Assembly (NCBI GenBank): GCA_018669475.1
Contig: JABHCC010000061.1
Span: 62,001-126,000, forward strand
DNA: 64,000 bases
Origin: Bacteroidota bacterium
Lineage (GTDB): Bacteria; Bacteroidota; Bacteroidia; Bacteroidales; UBA12481
Direction of reading: 5' to 3'
The notes beneath the pieces were generated by a model. The model had not been told where the DNA came from, made no database searches, and saw nothing but the letters and a program-made list of their open reading frames with translations. The translations under genes and the position numbers were made by a program. Shown here piece by piece: positions 19,732 through 29,362 of the stretch (positions are counted from its first letter, which is position 1; each line of letters opens with the position of its first letter).

Positions 19732-20169
19732 TCAGATTTTATCATGTAAATAAACTTTGTCCTGCCCCAGCTTAACAGCCATCTCATATATGCTTAAGCG
19801 AGATACAACTTCATAATAGTTCTGACGAATCTTATGGTATTCATCATGCATGGGACATGGGTGTCCGTCTGAGCACTCGTTTAAGCCAAATCCACAGCGA
19901 CTAAAGAAAGACTCGCCCTCAAGAAGTTTAATCACCATGTACAAGGTGATAGGCTCAGAACCCTCTCTAAAGAAAAAGCCACCACCTCGTCCTTTTGCTG
20001 AACTTACCAGATCATGTCGGGCGAGAGTTTGCAGTACTTTAGCTGTGTAGTGTGCCGGTGAGTCTATCCCTTCAGCAATCTCAGAAACTTTAGGCCTTTT
20101 ATCTTTTAGGTTTTCAGCCTGAATAAATATCAAAGCCCGGATTCCATATTCAGTCGTTCTTGATAACAT
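19732..20169 (-). CDS. Rrf2-family regulator with Fe-S cysteines
   Basis: 145 residues, first gene of the minus-strand operon. It has an Rrf2 winged helix (SRTTEYGIRALIFIQAE, SEIAEGIDSPAHYTAKVLQTLARHDLVSSAKGRGGGF split over the domain). The three cysteines C92, C99 and C105 (RCGFGLNECSDGHPCPMH) occupy the cluster-binding region of IscR/NsrR proteins. This supports a [2Fe-2S] or [4Fe-4S] sensor of NO or redox state. A palindrome and a -7 element lie just upstream, fitting autoregulation. IscR is less likely because no isc genes follow. Confidence 0.88.
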   Translation of the reverse strand: MLSRTTEYGIRALIFIQAENLKDKRPKVSEIAEGIDSPAHYTAKVLQTLARHDLVSSAKGRGGGFFFREGSEPITLYMVIKLLEGESFFSRCGFGLNECSDGHPCPMHDEYHKIRQNYYEVVSRLSIYEMAVKLGQDKVYLHDKI

Positions 20170-20185
20170 ATCATTATTTCTGCTA

Positions 20186-20193
20186 CAAAGATA
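20186..20193 (-). promoter_or_regulatory. -7 element for the Rrf2 operon
   Basis: On the minus strand 20193-20186 reads TATCTTTG, an exact TAnnTTTG match, about 17 nt upstream of the Rrf2 start codon. The -33 position (TTAG) is a weak match, which is common when an activator or repressor overlaps it. Confidence 0.6.
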
Positions 20194-20201
20194 GGCTATT
20201 T

Positions 20202-20221
20202 GATATTAAGACCCTAATATC
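20202..20221. promoter_or_regulatory. Palindromic operator candidate of the Rrf2 operon
   Basis: Perfect inverted repeat GATATTA-N6-TAATATC immediately upstream of the -7 element, covering the -33 position. Its place and symmetry fit a dimeric Rrf2 binding site controlling its own operon and perhaps the divergent gene at 20280. Confidence 0.55.
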
Positions 20222-20279
20222 TTTTTATGAAAATCTATAAATAATTGCTTACGTTTATAGAAACTAAACTCGATCAGGA

Positions 20280-22151
20280 ATGATCCCTATTCGAAATCTA
20301 TTGTTTTTGCCTGTATTAATTTGGCTCGTTCAGTATTCTAGCGCCCAAACAGGCACTGTGGGTAAGGCACTTTCTTTAGGAGAGTCAGCTCAACCCACCG
20401 GTATTACATGGGATGGCACCAATCTGTGGATGATTGATTATTCTGCAGATATGATTATTAAAATAAATCCATCATCCGGAGAAGTAATTGAATCCTTTGA
20501 GGCCCCTGACCAATTTCCAACCGGTCTGGCATGGGACGGGAATAATTTGTGGTGCAGTGGCAACCGCCAAAATAAAATCTTCAAATTAGACCGGAATGGA
20601 GAGGTAATTATTTCACTGAATGTAAGCAGCACTCCACGCGGTATGTGCTTCGTCAATGGTTCTATTTGGTATGCTGACAGCGGCAAAAAAGAGCTTTATA
20701 AGATAAATCCTGATAGTGGATCCTATTTAGATACTATTCCTGCTCCAGGTGGTAGTGCCCGGGGGCTAAGCTTTGACGGAAAATACCTGTGGTGCTCAGA
20801 TGCAAATTTGAATGAAATATATAAAATTGATATAGACTACAAAAAAATTATTCTCATTCTGCCTGCTACCCTGGATTATCCTTATGGCATCACCTGGGAT
20901 GGCACTGCCATGTGGGTTGCAGGATATAGTTCTGCTACAATTAATCAAGTATATACTGAGGGTGAGGAAAAAATACTTTATATCGATTCTTTGAAAGCTC
21001 ATCTGGAATATTCACTTACAGTACGCAATGTAGGGAGCACCGACATGAACCTCAGAACGTGGATTTGTGAGCCATACTCTTCTCTTAAACAGACACTTGA
21101 CTCAGGCCCGACTTTTTCACCCTACCCTCTCACAATGACTACTGATCAATGGAATCAGAGATTTGCCTATTACAATGGCCAACTCATTAATCCAGGTGAC
21201 AGTACCGTGTACACAATGGACATGGATATAAGTACTTATGATATTCGTTATAATATCCTGCCGGATGAAACAGGTACGATTGCAGATGTTTCTGCATCTA
21301 TTCAAAGCAGCTATTTAGCTGATGGAGACTATTACGAAATAAATAATCCTGAGCTGAAAGCTGCTGTTGACCTGGCGATTGGCTCAGAAACAAATATGTA
21401 TTGGAAAGCAAGAAAGATTCATGATTACATAATTCAGAAAATTCAATATGTCAGGGATGGCAAATGGGACAAGGCACCACAAGTTCTGTTACAGGGAGAA
21501 GGCTCCTGCTCAGAATATACCTTCCTTTTTATCGCAATGTGCAGAGCGGCCCTTGTACCTGCCCGGTATGAAGCGGGAGCTTATTTTGGAGGTTCTTTCC
21601 CATTTATTGACCAGGTTTTTCATCGCTGGACCCAAATCTACCTGCCTCCATATGGTTGGATTCATGTGGATGCTACCTGGGATGATCGCGAATATCCGGC
21701 AAATCAAAGCAGATATTTTGGAGCCAGCTCAAAAAAGGTGTTCGCAACCACACTTGGTGGGGGTGGTTCAAATAAAATATCCTGGACTTACAATTCTGCA
21801 AACAGCCAGACCGGTGGCATAAGAGAGCGAACAAAACAGTTCACCTGGACACTTCCGGGAACTTCAGGCTTTGAAAGCAAGTTATCAAATGATATCGTTC
21901 TGCATCAGAACTATCCGAATCCATTTTCCGGACAAACAACAATTTCATTTAGCATGGCGAAGCACTCTTTTACACAAATCAGGATATTGAATCTTCTTGG
22001 AGTGGTAGTCAAAGACCTGCTTTCTGAGCCACTTGGCCCTGGAGAACATATGCTGTTATGGAACTCTGCAAATCTGGCACCCGGAACTTATCTGATACAA
22101 CTGCTAACAGCAGAAGAGATACGAACAATTCCATGTGTCATAACTCAATAA
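20280..22151 (+). CDS. Secreted beta-propeller transglutaminase-like protein with T9SS domain
   Basis: 623 residues. A signal peptide is followed by an NHL/SMP-like propeller (repeats such as GITWDGTNLWMIDYSADMIIKINPSSG, residues about 25-225) and a linker. Next is a transglutaminase-like domain with the triad C410 (EGSCSEYTF), H448 (VFHRWTQIY) and D464 (IHVDATWDD). The last 80 residues (HQNYPNPFSGQTTI) are a T9SS sorting domain. The catalytic part may act as a cysteine protease, amidase or cross-linker at the cell surface, guided by the propeller. It is divergent from the Rrf2 operon. Confidence 0.87.
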   Translation: MIPIRNLLFLPVLIWLVQYSSAQTGTVGKALSLGESAQPTGITWDGTNLWMIDYSADMIIKINPSSGEVIESFEAPDQFPTGLAWDGNNLWCSGNRQNKIFKLDRNGEVIISLNVSSTPRGMCFVNGSIWYADSGKKELYKINPDSGSYLDTIPAPGGSARGLSFDGKYLWCSDANLNEIYKIDIDYKKIILILPATLDYPYGITWDGTAMWVAGYSSATINQVYTEGEEKILYIDSLKAHLEYSLTVRNVGSTDMNLRTWICEPYSSLKQTLDSGPTFSPYPLTMTTDQWNQRFAYYNGQLINPGDSTVYTMDMDISTYDIRYNILPDETGTIADVSASIQSSYLADGDYYEINNPELKAAVDLAIGSETNMYWKARKIHDYIIQKIQYVRDGKWDKAPQVLLQGEGSCSEYTFLFIAMCRAALVPARYEAGAYFGGSFPFIDQVFHRWTQIYLPPYGWIHVDATWDDREYPANQSRYFGASSKKVFATTLGGGGSNKISWTYNSANSQTGGIRERTKQFTWTLPGTSGFESKLSNDIVLHQNYPNPFSGQTTISFSMAKHSFTQIRILNLLGVVVKDLLSEPLGPGEHMLLWNSANLAPGTYLIQLLTAEEIRTIPCVITQ

Positions 22152-22473
22152 CCTGAATCATTTCAGTCCGGAAAGCAGTAAAATGTGTATCCGGCAGGGC
22201 CACCCCGTCAATCTCCTTTCCTGACAAACTCCAGACATTCGGTACAAAACAGAATAAGATGAATTGCCAGATATTCTGAAAGAGCAACCACTTAACAATT
22301 CATTACTCCCGGTGTACAAACTAGTATTCCCTATTCGGGATTTTATATCCACTTTGCAGTAACGATGGCTTAAATTATGCCTCTTATTTCTGAAAGGCTC
22401 TCAAAAATGAAGATTAACTGAGAATAACAAAACCCACTGTTTTAGGCTATATTTATATCGCAGAAAAAATATT
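22152..22473. other. 322-nt intergenic region
   Basis: No gene is supported here. It contains one copy of the decamer ATCCGGCAGG (22189-22198) and a weak 5-bp hairpin just after the upstream stop. On the minus strand a 28-codon open stretch (22209-22292) has a tail resembling zinc-finger anti-sigma ends, but no start or upstream half. No consensus promoter for the kinase gene was found. Confidence 0.5.
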
Positions 22474-24180
22474 TTGACTAAGAAGAAGCTTCATATTGTA
22501 TCACTGGTATTGGGTTTATTCTTGTCCTCTTTGACATACGGACAAACCTTATGGGAAAAACCTGATTCTGTACAGGGCATTCGTATTGATTCCTTGTACC
22601 AGGATTTATTCTATCTGAATCCAGATTCTGACCCCATTAACTGCGAGAAAGTTCTGGAGCTTGCGGAAGCATACTTAAGTTCAGGAATGGTTTTTTCAGC
22701 TGACTCGCTGGCGGATAATTATTTGTATAGAAACTATCCGGATATTCCACCATTTATAGAATCTAAGTTAGTGCAAATCCGGATAAGGGCTGACAGTCTT
22801 AAGGCCTGGATGAATGTACCTGACCATTCTCAAGAGCTCATCAGCTATCTAAAATCAGAGTTAAGTAAGAAAAACCACCCGCCAACAATCTATAGAGAAT
22901 TAAACTATGAATTGGAACAAGTATATTTTCTGACAAGAAACTATTCAGAATATAAGTTAGGTATCAGAAAGGCCATTGAATTATCAGGTTCCTTGTTTTT
23001 ACCTGACCATTTAATGGATTTGGCGGCCAGTTACTACTATCTGGATGATCTTGATTCAGCTTTGATTACTGCAAATGAAGCCTTTCTCTTGTACGAAAAA
23101 ATTGGTGATATTATCAAACTATGTTACGCCCACAACCAAATAGGTGCCATTCATGGTAAAATGAACGATAGCAAGCAGAGCTTTTATCATTATCAACTTT
23201 CGTTTGACCTGGCTAATAGATCCTCTGATATAAGATCCATTGAAGTTGCCGGTTACTATTTAGCAAAGTATTATGAGGATAACGGAAAGCCTGAAAGAGC
23301 TATCCCTATCCTGCGTCAAATCATGGCTGTCCAAGGTTCTATGCCAAATTACCGCAGTCCATTTGGCGAAATAAGTCCAAATATCTACCTGGTAGAGAAA
23401 GCTGAGGGCGTTATTAGTAACCTTACCAAACAGAGACAACTTCTCTTTGTATTGATCCTGACGCTTATACTTGGAGGAATAAGCCTTTCGCTCGCAATAA
23501 GGCTAAGGGCAAAAAAACGTGAAGCTCATCTTTTGCAGCAAATAAACCGCATACAAATAAATCCTCATTTCATTTTCAATTCATTGAATTCTCTTCAGAG
23601 GTTTATCATTGAGAATGACATTGGATCCTCGAATAAGTATCTTACTCGTTTCTCCTCTCTTATTCGATCGGTACTTAATAATACTCAGGAAAATTACATC
23701 CCGGTGATGGATGAGATACAATTCCTGGAGGATTATTTGGCTTTGGAAAAATTGCGGTTCAGAAATCAATTCTCCTATGAGCTTAATGTCAGTCAAAATA
23801 TAGACATCTACAACATGCTGATACCCACAATGATCATTCAGCCTTTCATTGAAAATTCCTTATGGCATGGATTAATTCCCAAGGATGGTCCCGGAGAAAT
23901 CAAGATTGAATGGGAGGCTACGGGTTTATCATGTTTAAATTGTACAATAACTGACAATGGTATAGGCCGATCCAAAGCCAGGGAAATCAAAGGAAATTCA
24001 TCTAAGAAAAACTCATCGATAGGAACGAGATTGATTAAAAATCGACTGGATCAACTAAGTAAGATCAATAAATCAGAATATAAATTCGAGTATGAAGATC
24101 TTACCGATACTATAGGTCAGTCAAATGGAACCAAGGTCATTATATCTATCCCTTTAAAATGGAAAAAGACAGAAAAATAA
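22474..24180 (+). CDS. LytS/YehU-type sensor histidine kinase
   Basis: 568 residues. The likely start is TTG 22474, since it begins a signal peptide (LHIVSLVLGLFLSSLTYGQ) and no ATG is close. A periplasmic tetratricopeptide-like region (about 40-310) precedes one transmembrane helix (LLFVLILTLILGGISLSLAI). Then comes a His_kinase domain with phospho-acceptor H365 (QINPHFIFNSLNSLQRF) and an ATPase part (IIQPFIENSLWHGL, DNGIGRSKA). The stop overlaps the response-regulator gene by 22 nt. The pair forms a two-component system of unknown signal. Confidence 0.9.
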   Translation: MTKKKLHIVSLVLGLFLSSLTYGQTLWEKPDSVQGIRIDSLYQDLFYLNPDSDPINCEKVLELAEAYLSSGMVFSADSLADNYLYRNYPDIPPFIESKLVQIRIRADSLKAWMNVPDHSQELISYLKSELSKKNHPPTIYRELNYELEQVYFLTRNYSEYKLGIRKAIELSGSLFLPDHLMDLAASYYYLDDLDSALITANEAFLLYEKIGDIIKLCYAHNQIGAIHGKMNDSKQSFYHYQLSFDLANRSSDIRSIEVAGYYLAKYYEDNGKPERAIPILRQIMAVQGSMPNYRSPFGEISPNIYLVEKAEGVISNLTKQRQLLFVLILTLILGGISLSLAIRLRAKKREAHLLQQINRIQINPHFIFNSLNSLQRFIIENDIGSSNKYLTRFSSLIRSVLNNTQENYIPVMDEIQFLEDYLALEKLRFRNQFSYELNVSQNIDIYNMLIPTMIIQPFIENSLWHGLIPKDGPGEIKIEWEATGLSCLNCTITDNGIGRSKAREIKGNSSKKNSSIGTRLIKNRLDQLSKINKSEYKFEYEDLTDTIGQSNGTKVIISIPLKWKKTEK

Positions 24181-24929
24181 AAGCCCTTCTCGTTGACGAT
24201 GAAGTTGATGTACTCAGCAATCTATCTTTCCTTCTGGGCAAATTTTGTCAGGACATTGAAATCATTGGCCTGGCAAAAAATGTGGATGATGCACTGGGCA
24301 TAGTTCAAATAAAGGATCCTGAAGTAGTATTTCTGGACATTGAAATGCCGGGCAAAGATGGTTTTGACTTTTTAGATCAGTTATCAGAACGCTCGTTTGA
24401 GCTCATATTTGTTACTTCGTATAACCAACACGCGATTAGGGCCTTCCGCTACAGCGCCCTTGATTATCTGCTCAAGCCTATTGACATTGATGATTTAAAA
24501 GAAGCAGTTGACCGGGTGAGTTTAAGAATCTCGACCCATCAGGAATCTACCTTGTCTATTGAGCTGATAAAAGAGGCTCTCTCCGGATCAAATCCATCAA
24601 AGATTGCCTTACCAACCCACCAGGGAACACATCTGACCCCAATTTCAGATATCATTTATATTGAGGCAGATGGTAGCTATTGCACCGTTTGTATTGCCGG
24701 TCAGAATTCACTAATGTTATCCAAAAACCTTAAGGAGTATGAAGATCTGCTGCAAACAGCAGGATTCTACAGAGTTCATTATTCATATCTGGTCAATATG
24801 AATCATATTGTAAAATTCAGTCAGCTTGATGGTGGGTCCCTGAGTCTGTCAAATAACAAAATCATTCCGGTTTCCCGCCGTCGAAAAGCTCTTTTTGAAA
24901 GCAGATTGAAACAATTTTTAGGTTCATAA
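24159..24929 (+). CDS. LytTR-type response regulator
   Basis: 256 residues. A receiver domain has the acidic pair DDE near residue 13, phospho-acceptor D60 (VVFLDIEMPGKDG) and the conserved lysine in DYLLKPI. A LytTR DNA-binding domain (about 145-250) includes IIYIEADGSYCTV and FYRVHYSYLVNMNHI. It is the partner of the overlapping histidine kinase. Targets are unknown; the cytochrome genes immediately downstream on the same strand are candidates by position only. Confidence 0.92.
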   Translation: MEKDRKIKALLVDDEVDVLSNLSFLLGKFCQDIEIIGLAKNVDDALGIVQIKDPEVVFLDIEMPGKDGFDFLDQLSERSFELIFVTSYNQHAIRAFRYSALDYLLKPIDIDDLKEAVDRVSLRISTHQESTLSIELIKEALSGSNPSKIALPTHQGTHLTPISDIIYIEADGSYCTVCIAGQNSLMLSKNLKEYEDLLQTAGFYRVHYSYLVNMNHIVKFSQLDGGSLSLSNNKIIPVSRRRKALFESRLKQFLGS

Positions 24930-25088
24930 GCAGTTTGTAATGGCTACCTGAATGGTGCATTTGTAAATACTTTCGTCAAAGGCTTCTATTTTCTTCACCC
25001 AATAACAGGCCGGCCAACACACTGGGGTGGGATACCCGTTATAAAGCAAAAATCAATAGCTTTACCTAAATATCAAAATCTTTTCATT

Positions 25089-27449
25089 ATGAAGAAGAGC
25101 CTGAGATTTGTAATCACATTATTGATATTGACCAGTATAGCACTACTGTCAATGACTGGTTTCGATAAGGACAGGCCTATTGAAGAATCGGATTCTCTGG
25201 ATTTCTCTACACTTGTGCTGGTTGAACGACATGCTATCAAATCAACGCATGTATATACCTATCATGAAGAAGATAATAAACCGGGCGGTGGATTATATAC
25301 CTACCACATCAAATCGAAATCATTAAAAAAGATCCTTGACAGCAAGCATGGATTGATTCTGGATGCCAATTTGCACTATGATGGCCATACCATTCTTTTC
25401 AGCTGGAAGAAAGATATGTCAGGCTATTTTCAACTGTATACCATTGACATCAATGGGGACAATTTGAAACAGATCTCCGACCATCCTTCGAATAACTTCA
25501 ATGCCTGCTGGTTGCCAAATAATCAAATTACTTTCCTGTCGGATAGAAAACCGGCTTTTGCCTACTGCTGGAGTACAACAACTCCCATTCTGTATAAATG
25601 TAACAGTGACGGAAGTCAACAAACACGACTGAGTGCAAACTATCTGAATGATTTCACCCCTGCTGTCATGGAAGATGGTCGGATACTTTACAGCCGTTGG
25701 GAATATGTAGACCGACCGGCTATTCCGATTCAAAGTTTGTGGTCAATAAATCCGGATGGCACAAAACTGGCCGGTGTATTTGGAAACAGAGTCCTCTCTC
25801 CCGCCACTTTTATGGATGCTCGCCCAATACCTGAATCAGGGGGGAAAATTCTATGCGTACTTACCTCACACAACAGACATTGTCATGGCGCTATCGGAAT
25901 CATTGATCCTGGTATCGGCAGCAATACACAGGAGGCCATTAACAATATAACACCAGAGATTAACATTGGATTTGTTAGCAAAGGCGATGGAAACAGAATA
26001 CACGGACCTTATGTCAATCCGTATCCACTTGATAATAAAAGCTATTTAGTTTCAAAAGATGGTGACATCCAAATCAGAACCTATGACAACAGCCAGATTT
26101 CAGAATTGATTAAGGGTATGGGAATAGATAGCCTGGGTTTTTACTCTCCGCAACCGATTCGCCAGCGACAGAAAGAAAGACTGGTAAGCTCATCACTACC
26201 CGAAGAACAGAACCTATCAGATGAGCAGGAAGGCGAATGGGCTGAAATTCAAATGATGGATGTATATAATGGTCTGCCCAAATCTATTGAACGCGGATCA
26301 ATCAAAAAGCTGGCCATAGTTCAAGAAATAGAAAAGCCCCTGGGAATTGACCCGGCACTTAGAGCTTTTGGCTTTCAGTTCCCTGTTGTTAGTGCAGGTG
26401 CCACCTATGCACCGAAAAAAGTGTGGGGGTTTGCCACAGTTGAAGAAGACGGATCAGCCCGTTTTAAAGTGCCTGCCCGTCAACCCATCTATTTTTTACC
26501 GCTGGATAAAAATGGGATGGCTGTGCAACGCATGCGTACCTTTACTCACTTGATGCCCGGAGAAGTACAAGGATGTGTTGGATGTCATGCCGATCGCAAT
26601 TATGTGGTTCAGGCTAACAAGAAAAGTCCCATGGCCATATCAAGAGAAGCTGAACAGCTTACTGAACCAGAATGGGGTGTCACAGGATTCAGCTACACTC
26701 AATTGGTACAACCTATTTTCGATAAACATTGTATTAAGTGTCATGGCCGCCATGATCCGGCAGGTGGACTTGAATTGACAGGGGATAAGACAGATTTTTT
26801 CAATATGTCATATGAAAATCTGGTAAGAAAAGGAACACCCTCTGTTGATTTTCTAAATGGGAATGGACCCGGAAGTTTTGATAATAAATACACGAAATGG
26901 ATTCCTACGTACAACGGTCAGGAAGCCAACATTCTGCGTATTGAGCCTGGGGAATGGGGTGCAAAAGCATCTCTATTAGGTCAAATTGTTGAAAGTGGGC
27001 ATAGCAACAAAGAAGGCCGATCCCGAATAACACTCAGCAGGGATGAAAAACTCAAAATTTTCTTGTGGATGGATCTGAATGTTCCCTATTATGCTGGAAG
27101 TAATTCAAATTATCAGTCAAACAGGGGTTGCAGGCAGCAGATCCCGAAAGATTTCATTACAATTTTTGAAGATGTTACAGCCCGACGATGTGTTAGCTGT
27201 CACAAGCATAACAACAACAAGTCTGTATTTAGCTATCCAAATCAATTCGCCTTACGGGTTGAAAACCCTGAGCTGAATCCAATATTTTTAGCACCCTTGA
27301 ATCCTGAAGACGGGGGTTCAGGAAAATGTGAGGTCATTGTCTTTAAAGACACAATGGATCAAGACTATGTACGCCTGTTGAAAACCTTTGATCACCTAAA
27401 TAAAATGTTGGCCATTATGCCCAGAATGGATATGATATCTCAACAATAA
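25089..27449 (+). CDS. HzsA-related multihaem-type protein
   Basis: 786 residues, exported. The N-terminal half is a TolB/WD-like propeller (HYDGHTILFSWKKDMSGYFQLYTI, INPDGTKLAGVF). The C-terminal half has three haem c motifs: CVGCH 496-500, CIKCH 548-552 and CVSCH 701-705. The order resembles proteins annotated as HzsA-related (hydrazine synthase alpha-like domain) in many non-anammox bacteria, so an electron-transfer or redox-enzyme role is likely but hydrazine synthesis is not implied. Its stop overlaps the start of the next gene by 1 nt. Confidence 0.8.
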   Translation: MKKSLRFVITLLILTSIALLSMTGFDKDRPIEESDSLDFSTLVLVERHAIKSTHVYTYHEEDNKPGGGLYTYHIKSKSLKKILDSKHGLILDANLHYDGHTILFSWKKDMSGYFQLYTIDINGDNLKQISDHPSNNFNACWLPNNQITFLSDRKPAFAYCWSTTTPILYKCNSDGSQQTRLSANYLNDFTPAVMEDGRILYSRWEYVDRPAIPIQSLWSINPDGTKLAGVFGNRVLSPATFMDARPIPESGGKILCVLTSHNRHCHGAIGIIDPGIGSNTQEAINNITPEINIGFVSKGDGNRIHGPYVNPYPLDNKSYLVSKDGDIQIRTYDNSQISELIKGMGIDSLGFYSPQPIRQRQKERLVSSSLPEEQNLSDEQEGEWAEIQMMDVYNGLPKSIERGSIKKLAIVQEIEKPLGIDPALRAFGFQFPVVSAGATYAPKKVWGFATVEEDGSARFKVPARQPIYFLPLDKNGMAVQRMRTFTHLMPGEVQGCVGCHADRNYVVQANKKSPMAISREAEQLTEPEWGVTGFSYTQLVQPIFDKHCIKCHGRHDPAGGLELTGDKTDFFNMSYENLVRKGTPSVDFLNGNGPGSFDNKYTKWIPTYNGQEANILRIEPGEWGAKASLLGQIVESGHSNKEGRSRITLSRDEKLKIFLWMDLNVPYYAGSNSNYQSNRGCRQQIPKDFITIFEDVTARRCVSCHKHNNNKSVFSYPNQFALRVENPELNPIFLAPLNPEDGGSGKCEVIVFKDTMDQDYVRLLKTFDHLNKMLAIMPRMDMISQQ

Positions 27450-29281
27450 TGAAAATTCTTATCCAGATTAGTATTGTATTGCTTGGTTTGATCACTTTCA
27501 TCCCTCAAGATCAAACAAAGCATAGGGCAACTTACTTATCTCCAACACATATAAGCTGTGATGGGAATTCGGGTTTCGTTTATATCAGTCTTTCAACAGC
27601 TGGGAAAATTGCAGAAGTTGATTTAAACACCAATCAATTGAAAAGATACATCAGTCTGCCATTTAATCCGGGAGGGACTGCTCTTTCCCGGGATACCAAA
27701 ACTTTGATGGTTGCTGATAAATCTCCTTCTGGTCACCTGCACTTCATATCATTGCAGAGTGGAGATATTAACAAGCGTATCTCTGTTGGTCACACACCAG
27801 ATGCTATTGCCATAACACCCGATGGCAAACAAGTTTTTGTGGCTAACCGTTTTTCAAATACCGTTTCTGTAATTGATCTCAAAACCAACAAGATCATCAA
27901 AAATATTTCTATTGATCGCGATCCCATTTCCATTGCTATTTCACCAGCAGGTGACTACCTGGCCGTGGCTAATCACATTCCTAATGCGGCGTCAACTGAT
28001 GACTTCGTGTCAGCCAAAATTAGTCTGATCGAACTGAGCTCTTTAAAAGTTGTTGCCCATATTCCGCTGGCCAATGGAAGCCAATCAATACGAGGAGTTA
28101 TTTTTTCTAAAGATGGTAAATACTTGTATGCTTCTCACATTCTGTCCAGAAATACACTACCCACCACTCAGATAGAGCACGGATGGATAAACAGCAATGC
28201 TATGTCAATCATCCGGGTCGAAGATAAGAGGTACCACACCAGCGTATTACTTGATAACTTCAACAGAGGCGCCGCCAATCCGGCAGGAATGAGCCTGTCA
28301 GAAGATGGTAGAGAATTGTTTGTTGCTCTCTCTGGGGTAAACGAACTGGGTATTATCGACTTGCCCAAATTACATGAGAAAATTGACCAAATCAAAACTA
28401 GCAATCCTGGAGATAGCAATCCTGAATTTGAAGATATCTCCAGTGATCTTCGATTTCTCAATGGGATTAGGAAGAGAATCCCAATAGCAGGTAAATCCCC
28501 ACGTTTTGTTACCGTTTGTGGGGACAAGATCCTGGTTTCGTCATACTTTTCCAGTGATCTCGAAATCCTCTCAAACAGTGATTTTGGCAATAGCGAAAAT
28601 ATTTCCCTCGGAGAAGAACCAGAGATGAGCCGTGAACGTAGGGGTGAATTACTCTTTTGCCAGGCAGATCTTTGCTTCCAGGATTGGCAATCTTGCCTCA
28701 GTTGTCATCCGGATGCCAGATCAGACGGGCTAAATTGGGATTTACTAAATGATGGAGCTGGAAATCCCAAAAACAATAAAAGCATGCTTTTGGCCCATTA
28801 CACCCCTCCAGCCATGATCACCGGGATTCGCAAAAATGCCGAGACAGCTGTACGTGCAGGGATGAAATATATTCTGTTTACTGAACCTGTGGAATCTGAT
28901 GCAAGAGATATTGATGCCTATTTGAAGGCACTGGAAGCAGTCCCCAGTCCGTATTTAAAGAATGGCAGGCTATCAAGAAATGCTAAACGCGGCAAAGCCT
29001 TATTCAAGAAAGCTGATTGCCTGAGATGTCACACGGGTCGGTACCATACCAATGGCAAGAAATACAATGTCGGCACAGGAATCAATCAACACAAAAATAA
29101 TGAGTTTGATGTTCCGGGGCTGACTGAAGTATGGAGAACCGCACCCTACTTATATGATGGTCGGGCAAAAACCATGAATGAGGTCTTCAGTAAATTCAAT
29201 TCTGAAGACAGGCACGGTATCACCAGTACCCTTTCAGATAAACAGATTGAAATGCTGGTTGAATACGTCCTTTCTCTCTAA
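27449..29281 (+). CDS. YVTN beta-propeller fused to cytochrome c peroxidase-like domain
   Basis: 610 residues with a signal peptide. Residues about 30-390 are YVTN-type propeller repeats (VGHTPDAIAITPDGKQVFVANRFSNTVSVIDLKTNKI). The C-terminal part carries two haem c motifs, CLSCH 416-420 and CLRCH 524-528, in a MauG/cytochrome c peroxidase-like setting (FDVPGLTEVWRTAPYLYDGRAKTM). It is translationally coupled to the HzsA-related gene (1-nt overlap), so the two proteins probably form one periplasmic redox unit. Peroxidase activity is inferred from the family only. Confidence 0.82.
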   Translation: MKILIQISIVLLGLITFIPQDQTKHRATYLSPTHISCDGNSGFVYISLSTAGKIAEVDLNTNQLKRYISLPFNPGGTALSRDTKTLMVADKSPSGHLHFISLQSGDINKRISVGHTPDAIAITPDGKQVFVANRFSNTVSVIDLKTNKIIKNISIDRDPISIAISPAGDYLAVANHIPNAASTDDFVSAKISLIELSSLKVVAHIPLANGSQSIRGVIFSKDGKYLYASHILSRNTLPTTQIEHGWINSNAMSIIRVEDKRYHTSVLLDNFNRGAANPAGMSLSEDGRELFVALSGVNELGIIDLPKLHEKIDQIKTSNPGDSNPEFEDISSDLRFLNGIRKRIPIAGKSPRFVTVCGDKILVSSYFSSDLEILSNSDFGNSENISLGEEPEMSRERRGELLFCQADLCFQDWQSCLSCHPDARSDGLNWDLLNDGAGNPKNNKSMLLAHYTPPAMITGIRKNAETAVRAGMKYILFTEPVESDARDIDAYLKALEAVPSPYLKNGRLSRNAKRGKALFKKADCLRCHTGRYHTNGKKYNVGTGINQHKNNEFDVPGLTEVWRTAPYLYDGRAKTMNEVFSKFNSEDRHGITSTLSDKQIEMLVEYVLSL

Positions 29282-29299
29282 TACACGACAGGCGCAGCC

Positions 29300-29345
29300 G
29301 GGGCATACTCACCTGCTGGAGTTAGGTAAGCGGCCCCATTTTTTT
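29300..29345 (+). terminator. Terminator after the cytochrome pair
   Basis: GGGGC (29300-29304) can pair with GCCCC (29333-29337) around an inner ACCT/AGGT hairpin, followed by a run of seven T. It fits an intrinsic terminator for the plus-strand cytochrome genes. Confidence 0.5.
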
Positions 29346-29362
29346 GTTTTGTAATGCATATT

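Noticed and set aside
22209-22292. Minus-strand stretch whose tail resembles a zinc-finger anti-sigma end (HLILFCTECLEFVRKGD)
   Set aside because: No start, no upstream half and no neighbouring sigma factor; likely chance.
25089-27449. Hydrazine synthase or anammox metabolism
   Set aside because: Only a related domain pattern is present; the other anammox genes are absent and such proteins are widespread.
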